The notes beneath the pieces are model-generated. The model saw nothing but the letters and a program-made list of their open reading frames with translations. It was not told the DNA's origin and made no database searches. The translations under genes were made by a program, and so were the position numbers. This document shows, in pieces, positions 24,976-35,434 of a stretch of DNA of 64,000 bases (position 1 is its first letter; every line of letters starts with the position of its first letter). Source of the stretch: Mesodorylaimus sp. YZB2_4 (Eukaryota; Nematoda; Enoplea; Dorylaimida; Dorylaimidae); assembly GCA_030248295.1 (NCBI GenBank), contig JASANH010000085.1, forward strand, positions 1 through 64,000, written 5' to 3'.

Positions 24976-25684
24976 TGGGTACGGTCGAAATAAAATATAA
25001 AAGAAAAATACAGTTATAAGGCCTTCTGATGGGCACTCCAGTCTAGGGTATAATATTGGGTGGTACTGTAGTGATAACGTGATCTCGAAGATGTTTGCTA
25101 ATAACTGGTCCTCGGTGTCTGGTCTTGTCTCGTGCGCCCAGATGTGGACTACCTAGGCAGTCTTGTCCCGGGTTGCCGTCTAGTAAAGTTTCTTGGCGCG
25201 TGGCGGATGAACATTCTACAGTACGCAGAAAGCATGATTTATAAACAAGTAATATACTGTAGATGGGGTCCCACTGTGGCATGTTTGGGGAGATAGTATC
25301 TTTGGAAGTCACAGTGACTAGCAGTGTCAGAACAGTCTGGGTCTGGGGGGGGGGGGGGGGAGTGAGTGGTGGACTGGTTCTGCACTACACCAAAAAACCC
25401 ATGGCAGCCAATCTTCCGAGCTAGTCCGTAGCTGCAGCTGCCCACACGGGAGACCATTCAAGCTGCCGGTTCAATGCAGAGGATCGAGTGCTAGCCGGGC
25501 CTTACAATTCTACCTGCTGCGTGGCTGTGTGTTAACATTATAAAAACAGTTGAAGGAACATTGCCATCGCTAAGGATGACCTCGTGGTTAGAAGAACAAC
25601 GACAACGAAGAAAGGTAATCAGAGATAAAGACATCATTTCACACTAGTCGACTATGCAAGCTGCAGTTCACACTCATCATACGA
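24976..25684. other. Intergenic stretch with a long G-run
   Basis: A G-run of about 17 bases lies near 25345-25362. It covers the 3' flank of the YEN-repeat gene. No gene is supported. Confidence 0.5.
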
Positions 25685-27387
25685 TCACGAGACTGACGAT
25701 TGGCTTTCCCTCAATTCGCATTCTTTCTCGCTCAGAATTGGACTGTTCTCACTTAGGGTCTCTTGGATCTTCACGCAAATGCCTTGCAGACAGTACCAGT
25801 CGGGCGTTCTTCCATTGCATTTGACTCCGTCTGGCAGACGGGCGTACGGGGCGGTAAGTTGCTGACATGATCGCTCGCATTCATTATTGGTGCATTCAAT
25901 CGACTGGTTTGCGTTGCATTGGGCGCATTTCCATACTCGGAATGGCGGTCCTAAAGAGAACAAGCTTCGCAAAAGGAAGTCAAGAAGACAGATTGCCTGC
26001 TCCTCCACGTACCTTCACATGCCTTCGCAGCAGTTTGATACGCCCCGTGTTTGCAACGCAGATGCTGAAACCACACGACGGCTGCCATGGGGCCTTGGCA
26101 AGTGGCAGCTCCCTTCAAGCAGCCTGCCCGGCTTGCTCTATCACTCATAGCCGCCATTATGCGTTTGATTTCAGGATCGCCATGCCAGCACGGATTCGGC
26201 ACATCGCAAGCATCCTCCCATTCGCCCGTCTTGTTCAAGTCGCTGACGTCCCTGTCGTGTGGATTCTCGCACTTTCTGTCCTTCGAGCACACCCCAACTT
26301 GCCCGCCGCCTGTTCTGCACAGCAGTGGTTTTTCAGGGTTGATTTTAGGTTCTTCCGTCTGAGACTCGGTTCGATCTTCGTAGTGCAACTCTATGGCTCT
26401 GATCATGTTGAAATCGACAACGCTGTGCCGATAGAACGTGCACGTCCCCAAGTTGCACGAATTCTTGTTTGGAGGCGAGCCAACCACACATTCCGGCGGC
26501 ACGGTAGGATATTTTGCAGCGCAGACACTTTCACCGAGCGTGTATGCATTCGGCATCGTGATTCGCTTGGCGGTAAGGAATTCGTAGGCGAGAGCAGCAG
26601 CTACAGCACAGGCGATCACAATGCCTATAGACACCAAAAACACGATGCAGCAGCGTCCATAGCCGCAACAGACCTCCCCCTGTTCGCTCGGCCGACTGGC
26701 ATCTCGGCGGCGATGCCGAGAATGCGATCCTCTCGACCTGCTGCCATCGCGCGCCTTGTTGTACGATCTAGCGCCACCGCGTCCCGAAGAAGGAGGCTGC
26801 GCGCGATCATCGCGTCGAAGGTTGTAGCCCTTCCGCTGGTAATACGATATCTCTTCGAGCCTCTTTGTCTCAATCGCTTTGACTTCAACCACACTGTTGA
26901 TTGGGGCCAGCGTTTTCAGCGGGTTTAGAGTGCCGGGAACGAAGGTTTTATTGGAGCTGACGCCGACCGACTTTCTCGACACAGCGGACGCATTTTCGTA
27001 CACTGTGCCCGCAGCTTGTCCAGGTTTTCCCTCGTTTTCGTAGACGGTCCCTTTTGCCGCGGACGCGGTACCTTGAGGCCCTGCATTTTCGTAGACGGTC
27101 CCTTTTGCAGCGGACGCGGTACCTTGAGGCCCTGCATTTTCGTAGACAGTCCCTTTTGCAGCGGATGCAGTATCTCGAGGTCCTTCGTTCTCGTACACTG
27201 TACCCACCTGCGCTTTCGACGCAACGCCTGGACGCTTCGGCATGAGCGACGGAGCACCAGTCATGCGGGTCGTCGTTGCTTGGTTCTTTTTCCCAGGTAA
27301 CAGATCATCGATTTCGCGATATCGTTGCGGGATTCCACAGACGGGTTGTTTCTTGAGCGATCCATCAATATCACGGTATCCTTGCAT
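25685..27387 (-). CDS. Type II membrane protein with five TVYEN tail repeats and a cysteine-rich ectodomain
   Basis: Not recognised as a named family. Start is the ATG at 27387, just after a TTTTATTTTAG acceptor, so an upstream noncoding exon or trans-splicing is likely. Exon 1 runs to about 26012 (KACEG|GTACGT) and joins in phase to exon 2 (PPFRVWKCAQC), giving about 546 residues. Residues 1-245 are cytosolic: five TVYEN motifs with tyrosines at about 65, 82, 99, 116 and 130, then an Arg/Ser-rich stretch. One helix spans about 247-270 (CCIVFLVSIGIVIACAVAAA). No signal peptide, so type II. The ectodomain has about 25 cysteines; its end (LPDGVKCNGRTPDWYCLQGI) resembles the cysteine-rich part of ADAM/ADAMTS proteins, without a protease motif. 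YEN fits the YxN consensus for Grb2 SH2 binding, so a role as a signalling scaffold is inferred. Confidence 0.75.
27000..27215 (-). repeat. Tandem 51-nt coding repeat (TVYEN units)
   Basis: Three units of 17 codons (KGTVYENAGPQGTASAA type) plus two degenerate ones lie in tandem. The two middle units are nearly identical in bases, which suggests recent duplication or conversion. Confidence 0.85.
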
Positions 27388-28394
27388 TCTAAAATAAAAA
27401 GTCATGGAGTAAAATAAGACAAAGCATCAAACTTAACTCGCACCTCGTGAAGAGACCAACCGCGAATTTGGCACAGCCTCACGACTGACAGCTGAACTTG
27501 AACTGACCATCAACAAGACAGGCGCTCGTATGGCATAGTTGATAGTGTAATCTGATAGTCAGACTGGGTATACTCGCAGCGTTGCGCTGGCTTGCCGTCG
27601 GAACGGTGAAGATGCTACGCCATTTCATGCTTGGCGCCCTCTTGAGCGCTGTCCGTTTTGCTGTAGAGGGCGAAACGGCTGGACATCAGTCGAGCCTTGC
27701 GGTCTTCTGGAACTCGCCCGTATGTCTCCACGCAGACGCCGTGGACTTGACACTGATTGTGAGAGCGTTCTCTCTGCAGAGACTTTGATACCTCGACTCT
27801 ACTCGTTTGTCTTGCATCTACGATGTCAGGGGGCAGTGACCAATTGCCTGAAGTGTGCAACCGGCGCACCCAGGCGGCGGACGATAGTCGAGACCGATGT
27901 CTCTGAGCAAAATATCTGACTGGTAATAGGCAAATCTAGCGGCTATACCTGACCCAGAAACATCAATCGAAGAGGTTGATGTCAGCCAGGGGAGTGTATC
28001 GATTACTCCCGACCGCCAGGATGCTGGCTGGTTACACGTGTAAAGGGTCAGCAAAGGTTCTCTTCAGCACAGTGGCTTGCAGGCGCGTTTGTGGTTTCGA
28101 GCGTATGCCTGATCGTATCCCGGTATGATCTAGGTGGAGTCTTTTATGGGTGGCCACTCATTGTACACTGAATGCAGCTTGACTGATGCAGCTACTCGTA
28201 GGTGCCCCAGTGCATTCTATTTGCGTAACAGATCTTGTGTTCTCACGATGCACTGACTGTTATCCTCCCAGTTAGGGCCGGAGCGAGATCGAGAGGTCGA
28301 GAGCGACTGGTTTTCCTGTTGTTATGGCAGATCGTGAGAGATTAGCATGACTAATTCCTTGAGTGAAGATCGCCTGTACATTGGCCTTTCACGA
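27388..28394. other. Upstream region of the YEN gene, no separate gene supported
   Basis: Probably holds the 5' UTR and promoter of the YEN gene. Short frames on either strand (such as 27582-27788 and 27615-27869) overlap one another and lack further support. A family A repeat fragment lies at 27965-28050. Confidence 0.45.
27965..28050 (+). repeat. Dispersed repeat family A, partial copy
   Basis: GAGGTTGATGTCAGCCAGG, GGAGTGTATCGATTACTCCC matches GGGTTGACGTCTCCCAGCC and GAGAGTATCGATTACTCTC in the copy at 29023. Confidence 0.5.
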
Positions 28395-29430
28395 TCTGCC
28401 CATCCCCCAAACCAAGGAAAGATCCAACTCAAGTGGCTAACTGGAGACCGATCACATTATTGAACTGTGACTATAAAATAATGGCAAAGGCATCAGCAAA
28501 TAAGTTGAAAAGACACTTGAATACACTAATCCACGATACCCAAACTAGTTTCATGTCAGGGCGATACATCGGCGAAAATATCGGGATAGTTCTAGACGTA
28601 ATCGAACCAATGCAGTCCGAACCCGAGGCATCTGGGTTACTTATGTCACTGGACGCTGAGAAAGCATTTGACACATTTTTCTTAGGACTTTATGGTTACA
28701 GCCTTGAGAAGGAAGAACTTTGGAATTACGCGGGATTCGACAAGGCTGTGTAATCTCAGCATGACACAGACTTGTTTCTACGAGACACCCAATCACCAAA
28801 TGCTACTCTAAGTGCACTAGATAAGTTCGGTGTTGTGTCAGGCTTAAAGCTGCGCAGAGGTAAGACTAAATATCTAGGGCTGGGGGCCCTAGGTGAGGAT
28901 ATCGAGCCACCACACGACATCGAAATGACCAATGTGATACAAATCCTAGGCATTGCTCTACATACTGGCGCGATCCTAACCAAATGTCGGCCGCAAATTT
29001 TTAAGATAATCTGTTGTAATTAAGCCTGGCAGGCGTAGGAGGGAGGCTGCCGACCGAAGTCGGCGGGACAGCAAATTGGAGCAGGATAGTCTTGCGACTA
29101 TACCTACGGCTGAAAGATCAACCCGAGGGGTTGACGTCTCCCAGCCAGGGGAGAGTATCGATTACTCTCTCCCACTCGCCATGGCCTACCAGGCACGAGG
29201 GTTATACCGTCTGTCGCAGTTCGAGCGCCAAGAAGTATCCGTGGTATGGACGCCAAAGCACCTGTTACTGGGATTCATCGAACAAACCATACCGGACAAA
29301 GCACAACATCGGCTCAACGTAATTGTTATGATCGCGAAATACTACGTGTACGTACAACTCAAAAATGAATCATTCATGATGTCAAACGTTGGCTTCAAGC
29401 ATGTTCTTCAGAAGATTCCTCCTTGATCAG
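28395..29430 (+). pseudogene. Decayed L1-type non-LTR retrotransposon reverse transcriptase
   Basis: Reverse-transcriptase fragments in order: NWRPITLLNCDYKIMAKASA, LIHDTQTSFMSGRYIGENI, GLLMSLDAEKAFDTF, then GVVSGLKLRRGKTKYLGLG, and at the end LNVIVMIAKYYVYVQLKNE. These follow the order of L1-clade ORF2. The middle, where the catalytic YADD should lie, is missing or ruined (QHDTDLFL), and stops occur at 28751 and 29021. A family A repeat interrupts it at 29023-29210. It cannot encode a working enzyme. Confidence 0.8.
29023..29210 (+). repeat. Dispersed repeat family A, most complete plus-strand copy
   Basis: AGCCTGGCAGGCGTAGGAGG, GCCGACCGAAGTCGGCGGGA, GTTGACGTCTCCCAGCCAG, GAGAGTATCGATTACTCTC, then CCAGGCACGAGGGTTATA. 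The inner GCCGACCGAAGTCGGC is palindromic. It is nested in the decayed retrotransposon, so it inserted later or is part of a variant. Confidence 0.65.
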
Positions 29431-30475
29431 TGGCACGTTTCTCATGCCTGTGGTGGTTTAGAGGAGTTCGAAGCCATACGGAAATCTTACGTGTGATAAG
29501 CACTCATTCCTGGTTTTCTCATATGATGCACATATGTACCCTGTACCCTTAGGAGTATGTACCTTGTACTAACCTTCTCCCCTTATATATTTAAAAACCA
29601 AAAAATAATCAGCATGATTCACTCACTCACGATGCAGCTATAACTCTCTGCCAAGGCACATCATCAGTCTCGCCTAGCACAGACCCATTTGAGGGCCCTC
29701 CGCAAACCTTCGTCAAACCATAGATTATGGCCGCGACCAATCGTCCCACCGACGGACATTTCATAAGGAGTTAATATTCATCACTTCAAGACCCTGATAC
29801 TTTAGGTGCTGCATCGAAACTGATGTGTCGAAACTTACGAGTTGATCACCTACGCCGTTACAACTTCAGCTTGGTACGTCTCTAGTGACGCCTCTTGGCA
29901 TCGTATTGGGTCTTATTTACAGTTCGAATTCGAACCCACGAGGTACTGTACTTCTTCTTTTGGAACTTTGCTAAGTTTTGTTTGATACAAAATGTTTTGT
30001 GGGCGCCCATGGTCAGGAGCTATCGAGGATCTGTCGTAAGAAATTAGGAAATTCGAAAAAACGTGGAATCAAAAGAACTAAAATTAGAAGCAAATTTCAA
30101 CGATTGAAAGAAACCAAAAATTACTGACGAGAATTTACCTTCCGCTCCGACTTTTTCTTGCGGGCGCACGGAAATGGGTGTCGAATTATTACTCACTTGT
30201 TGAAATTTCTAGAAAGCCAAGAAGCAGATACTAACGGACTTAGATTACGGGCAATGTCTACGCGTGATTCTGCAGTGAGACTTATTTGAAACTAGGGATT
30301 TCCTTGGGGTGGTTCTCATGCTTCATGTTTTTGCGGGTATTTGAAGTGGACGCTGGACCAGAGGCATCGATCTCATGTTGGACATACGGCAGTGCATCAA
30401 CGGACAAGGCAGCTCGACATGGCCTCATCGTTTCACACGAGATCACTCGTCACATCACCATTCGTGGCTGGCTTT
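29431..30475. other. Intergenic stretch, no gene seen
   Basis: AT-rich in places, with no supported coding region or element ends that I can define. Confidence 0.5.
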
Positions 30476-30879
30476 TCAGGCGACCACCTCCGGGACCATC
30501 GCTTCGTTGGCGTTGCCCTCGTCGTCGACGAATTCGCTGATCGGTCCGTTATGTTGCGTCTCCATCGGGTCCGGAGCGAACTCGCTGGCTACTTTGTCCA
30601 CGTTGCTGGCTGTGCTTGGACCTTGGACAAATTGCGAGGACCGCTGGTCGATCATCGATGGCGCGGCTGGAGCGAATATGCTGGCTACAGCTACTAGCGA
30701 GGCGAGCATGCCCTGCTCTTCGATGGTTCGACTTTGCGGGGTCGTTTCGTTGCCGATCTGCTGTCCGAGCGCATGCAAAGAAGACAATTTCCAGTGAGAG
30801 ATCTCGGCTAACTCCCCATTTTTCTTACCGCGTCCATGGCCAAGTAGGATTTGATGTAGCTTTGTTGACTGCCAGCCAT
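30476..30879 (-). CDS. Possible small two-exon protein, unknown function
   Basis: ATG at 30879 opens MAGSQQSYIKSYLAMDA, ending at GACGCG|GTAAGA. A GGACAG acceptor about 73 bases later joins in phase to QIGNETTPQSRTIEEQGML, AVASIFAPAAPSMIDQ and a C-terminus ending AMVPEVVA. About 110 residues, acidic at the end, with no signal peptide or helix and no family I know. The intron size is normal for this window. It could equally be chance. Confidence 0.3.
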
Positions 30880-31369
30880 TGTCTTCTCTCGAACACCCGA
30901 ACTCGACCAGACCGCCAAACGCGAGCCAACCTGCAGCCGACCGACCACGACCAGAGTGCGTTCTCGAATGACTGCTCTGCTACGCGCGCCACGTTGCAGT
31001 GCTGCGAGTGGAAAGTAGACCTGCAGCTACGGGGAAGTGTAAAGCCTATCAGCTCCTTGATATAAATGAGACATTTTTTGCCACATGACATCGCATACAC
31101 AGTAACAGCCACCATAAGAATGAGACACGGAGGCAACAAGGGATCTAGTCTCCTAAAGCACGCACCTGTACCACGTATGCAACATACACAACGATTATGG
31201 CTAGTGTCACACTGGCTAGTAAAACCGTCCGTACGAAAAACCGATCTGTCCATCAGATTCTTCCTCCGAGTGACAAATGCAGGGGACTCCCACTCTGTGT
31301 GGGTCCCATCCGTGTTGGCGCAGTGGTTTCGTGAATAAACTATCGACGATACGCGGGGTGCGTGATTGT

Positions 31370-31565
31370 GATCGTACCATCACCACTCACACCATCCAGC
31401 CAGGTCATGGCGAGTGGGAGAAAGTAGTCGATACTCTCTCTGGCTGGGAGACATCAACGGGGTAGTACAGTAGGTATAGTCGTGGGATTTGCCTGCTCCA
31501 GTCTGAGTTTTTGTCCCGCCGACTTCGGTCGGCCAGACTCTCCTACGCCTGCCCGGCATGGTTGC
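31370..31565 (-). repeat. Dispersed repeat family A, inverted copy
   Basis: Reads on the minus strand as GGCAGGCGTAGGAGAGTCTG, GCCGACCGAAGTCGGCGGGA, then GTTGATGTCTCCCAGCCAG and GAGAGTATCGACTACTTTC. Same family as 29023-29210. Confidence 0.65.
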
Positions 31566-31950
31566 ACCACCACCACCACTCACACTATCCCCCATATTCC
31601 CGTATTAGCATTGGTACGAGGACACCGGCTTCGCAGGCATTAGCATTGGTGGCTTGCGGCATGGGACGCGTCTTCGTAGACTTATTAGGGTATGCAGGAC
31701 AAGATGACCGTCGCTGGTGGAACATGTCGCACTGATCAATGTTCGAAATAGGAACTGATGTGAGCAATACAAGGCGGCTATTTTTAAATAACTCCAGGCA
31801 GCCTCTAGGCGCTATAACCTAGCACGTGCACCTCGCGTGCAGTCAATGTGCACGTCGTTCTGCTGGTTGGCCAAGTCAGATAAGATTTATCATCCTCGCT
31901 ACAACTGTCTCTTGCATTTGCGGAAGAGGGGTTGGTGCTCGCCAACTATC

Positions 31951-34900
31951 ATGTCCGTGTACGTTATTGGAGCTGGAATTATTGGATTGCCAACGGCCGT
32001 GTACATTCAAGAACAGGAACCGCGTGCGAAAGTAACGGGTTTTCATAAGTTTAGGTAAAAAACCTTTCAGAAAATCTTTTTGATAGGTAACTCTAATAGC
32101 AGAAAAGTTTTCGAGTGACACAACGAGCGATCTCGCTGCTGGCCATTGGAGGCCGTATTATCTGGAAGATCCGAGGGAAGAGCTAATCAAGTAAGAGGAA
32201 TGCGGCTGAGGATTTTATAGAGCACCATTGCAAGATGGGTCAAATTCTATAAGCTCTTGTCGCAACTCATTTTGTCGATTTCAGGCGATGGGCGGAATCA
32301 ACTTATCGCCTTATGAACGATCTATTCAAGGAAAACGCTGTAAAATATGGAGCTGGCCGCCAATCGGGCTATGAGCTGAGCGAAACAAAAGAGGTCTGAA
32401 CTAAATTTTGAACACACGGTTTCTCCTGTACTGCTAGCTGACCTCTAGTGCATACCATACTTGGTTTGACGGTGCAAACCGTAGTCATGATGGTACGCCG
32501 CGAGCTAGGTCTTTTCCTTTTCAGGAGATACCGTTTTGGAGCGATTGCGTTCCTGATTTCAGGCGAATGACCACCCGAGAACTTGACCAGTTGGGATGGG
32601 GTGAGTTCAAGTATGTAAGTAAAATCATTGTAGACAAGAGGTGGCCTATGTCACGCTATATTTTAGGGATGGCTTCTTCTTTACGACTTATTACTTAGAA
32701 TCCAAAAAGTATCTCCCTGTCATGTTGGAGAGGTATGCTCACTTCAGCAGCACAGGACCATTACTTTATGCTTTTTATTTGCAGATTTCGTTCGAATGGC
32801 GGAAAAGTGCAAAACCGGAAATTGAATAGTTTGAATGAGGTAAGTCAACAGCAATCACTCCCATCACTTCTGCCACAAGGCCTGTCCTTCTAGCTGCAAG
32901 GTGTGGCTGACGTGATAGTCAATTGCACGGGCTTAGAGTCCTATCATTTGGTTGGCGACAAGTCTTTATACGCAGTCAGGGGTCAAGTATACAAAGTAAG
33001 TGTTCTTGGTTCTTGGCGCATAGTGGTGAGCAAAAGGCGGAATAGCCCTACATTGGAGAAGATACTGGGGGGAGCGTATGTTTCAAAAGCCCTCCGAGCA
33101 GGCCTCCTAGTCGTTGGAGGCGGAGACATCAACACCACGGGTTTCATCCTCGTCTGTAGGAGCGCATCGACCGGCCAACGAAGGCAACCACATGCACTAC
33201 CTTCTCCACAGGCCAAACACACCTACTACAGGCGTTGATGTCACGGGTGGCTTTCTTTAGATCCATGCACCGTTCATCAAACATTTTGTGACCACTGGTG
33301 ACCATTACATTTTGCCCAAGTAAGTCTCCTCATTCCACCTTTTCACAGTCGGACATGTCTAATCTCACGTTTGCGTTGGTTTTCTATTTGCAGTCATGAT
33401 GTGATTACTTTGGGAGGAACCCACCAAGAGGGAAATTGGAGTACGGTAGTGGACAGAAAAGACAGCGAGGACATCTGGAATGGAACCACGGCCATCTTGC
33501 CTGCAGTGAAGGTAGGAAAGAGCACTGCATGAGCATGGTTTTGGTAGATGACACGGCTTTGCAGCATTCGACTATATTGGGCGAATTTGTGGGGCTGCGC
33601 CCTGGACGTTCAACGATTCGGTTGGAAACGGAAATTACTCCAATTGGTGCCAAATTGATCCCAGTAAGTTGATGAGTCATTTATAAGGGTATATAGTCAG
33701 CAGCCAAAGGCGAAATAGCTGTCAGTACATAAAGGCTGGATTTGGTTGGAGAACTGTAGATATGAATATTATAAAAGATATAGATATGGACACGATATAT
33801 CTATATCTCAAAAAATAGATAAAGATATCAATATCCTTGTCTATACCTCAGAAAAGATATTAATATTGAAAACTAAAAGTCAAGAAATTTTTGAAAAAAT
33901 TGCCCAAATTTTTCTTTCTAACGATTGAAAAATGTTACAACGAGACTTGACGTTGATTTTACTCGGCCGTTTGGTAAAATATTCTCGCACCCACAGCATA
34001 CTAGCAATTAGAAATCATCAAGTCCTACTCAGACTACTGTATGGCTAGTTCCACCCATTCATCAAAGTTGCTGTCAATAAGGCTGTCCATGAGAACTTAC
34101 AGTACTTAGAAATGAACCCTTTCGCAGAAATGACTCAGAACATTTGGTCATACTCACATCTTATCACAATTAGTCTGACATTCTTGGAAGTTACGCAGGG
34201 CGAAAACCCGATCCGGGGTCTACCGGGGCCACTATGCAGGCTTGGCATAAAATTACAACGTTGGCGATTGGCATTGTTGCGGAAGATGCGGGAAATTTAT
34301 AGGGAGCTACATAGGCGATGAAAAATGCACTGAAGTGGAGGGAAAGGAGAGTTGACATCTTGTGGACTTCTTGCTTGTAAGCTTCCCCGAGTGACCGCGG
34401 GAGGATCAGATAGCATGTTTGCCCTGGGCTCGTGGTCTGGTGGGATAGACGTCTGCCTCTGACGCCAGATGCGCCAGGCGAATGTTCGAGCCCGGGTAAG
34501 CTTTTGTATGTACTGTAATTTGCCCCGTCACCCTCGAGTGTTCGTAAGGGTTTGGTGATGAGAACATAATCATGTCCAGGCTTATCTACATATGCGCACT
34601 AGACAGACAGCATGCGACAGAAAAACGATCTGAAGGACCTTGCATATGACTAGCTACGGCGATTGTCACCCGTCGCCCATAGGTCAGTTCTCACTCAAAT
34701 GCTGAAAATGCAGCAGAAACAAAGAGGAACTGACCTTGATAACATTATGAAGGATACATGTTAAAGTACGGGCTTGATAAATTTTCTCACGATGGGCAGA
34801 GGAGTAAAAATGCCTTTTTGTCTAAAATTCGGCTTGAGTCAAGGTGAATGCCTAAGAGAAAGTCGCAGGCAAGAAGCGGGGGTGATAGCTAACCGCAAGT

Positions 34901-35434
34901 GGTAACACACCGCGTCAGCAGGTGCTGGCCGGCAGGAGCTAGAGTGAATATCCTCCCCACCATGGCCCCGTAAGTGCATAGCTAAATAGATGCAACTCGC
35001 ATGTGCATACATTGTGTACAGAAAGTCAGTAAATTCAGAATATCTCGTCAGTGTGATAAAAATAACCGTAGAAATCAAAACCCAGGAGAAATTTTGGGCT
35101 CAAATTTTTGCTCCAGAAGTTTTAAATATTGATATCTATTCATACTGTATCTTAGCCGCGAAATATATGGATAAATATATCAAAAAAGATATAGTTACTG
35201 ATATAGATATCTACAGTAGGTGGGATACTACTGTACACATACACACACGGCAAGGATTATTCAATCTGTTTATCTGTTTATCAACCACTCTCCAGCCCAT
35301 TTTTGTGTTTTCAGGTCGTACATAGTTACGGGCACGGAGGAAGCGGTATCACGCTGCACAATGGTGTCGCCTATGACGGGGCCGCATTAGCGAAACAAGC
35401 AGTGCATAAGGGAAATGCACAAGCAAAACTGTAG
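31951..35434 (+). CDS. D-aspartate/D-amino-acid oxidase, peroxisomal
   Basis: FAD enzyme that oxidises D-amino acids to keto acids, ammonia and peroxide. The N-terminus MSVYVIGAGIIGLPTAVYIQ has the GxGxxG FAD motif. Later exons give FSSDTTSDLAAGHWRPYYLE, EIPFWSDCVPDFRRMT, DVIVNCTGLESYHLVGD, LYAVRGQVYKIHAPFIKHF, DVITLGGTHQEGNWSTVV and FVGLRPGRSTIRLETEI, which holds the substrate-carboxylate arginine. The last exon reads VVHSYGHGGSGITLHNGVA and ends QAKL, a peroxisomal PTS1-type tripeptide AKL. About eleven exons join in phase; the first junction (GTAACGG|GTTTTC to tagcag|AAAAG) is the least sure. About 340 residues, normal for the family. EEIPFWSD and the pattern near the ends fit D-aspartate oxidase slightly better, but substrate is uncertain. 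The last intron (33665-35314) is filled with repeats. Confidence 0.88.
33020..33232 (+). repeat. Dispersed repeat family B, copy 2
   Basis: Aligns by eye with 9990-10215 (GCAGGCCTCCTAGTCGTTGG, GACATCAACACCACGGGTTT, CGGCCAACGAAGGCAACC). It lies in a D-amino-acid oxidase intron. Confidence 0.6.
33760..33900. repeat. AT-rich GATATA/TATATC palindromic repeat, left block
   Basis: Runs such as GATATAGATATGGACACGAT and TATATCTATATCTC. A similar block lies at 35110-35225. The pair may be the ends of one element filling the last oxidase intron. Confidence 0.45.
34425..34505 (+). repeat. tRNA-derived SINE copy in the oxidase's last intron
   Basis: GGCTCGTGGTCTGGTGGGAT (A-box like), AGACGTCTGCCTCTGACGCC, then ATGTTCGAGCCCGGG (B box). 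Same family as 8922-9010. Confidence 0.55.
35110..35225. repeat. AT-rich GATATA/TATATC palindromic repeat, right block
   Basis: ATATATGGATAAATATATC, GATATAGTTACTGATATAGA and ATCTACAGTAGGTGG. Partner of 33760-33900. Confidence 0.45.

Noticed and set aside
24455..25365. Homopolymer C and G runs as functional elements
   Set aside because: Runs of C or G (also at 7770 and 18319) look like simple slippage tracts; no structure around them is convincing.
25867..26928. 353-codon plus-strand open frame
   Set aside because: It lies antisense to the YEN-repeat gene exon, whose frame has a helix, ordered cysteines and tandem repeats. The plus frame is a by-product of GC-rich codons.
28395..29430. Working retrotransposon
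   Set aside because: Catalytic centre missing, frame stops present and a repeat inserted; only a decayed fragment.
34425..34505. Functional tRNA gene
   Set aside because: A and B boxes are present, but acceptor and anticodon stems do not pair well and a related copy exists at 8922; better as a SINE.
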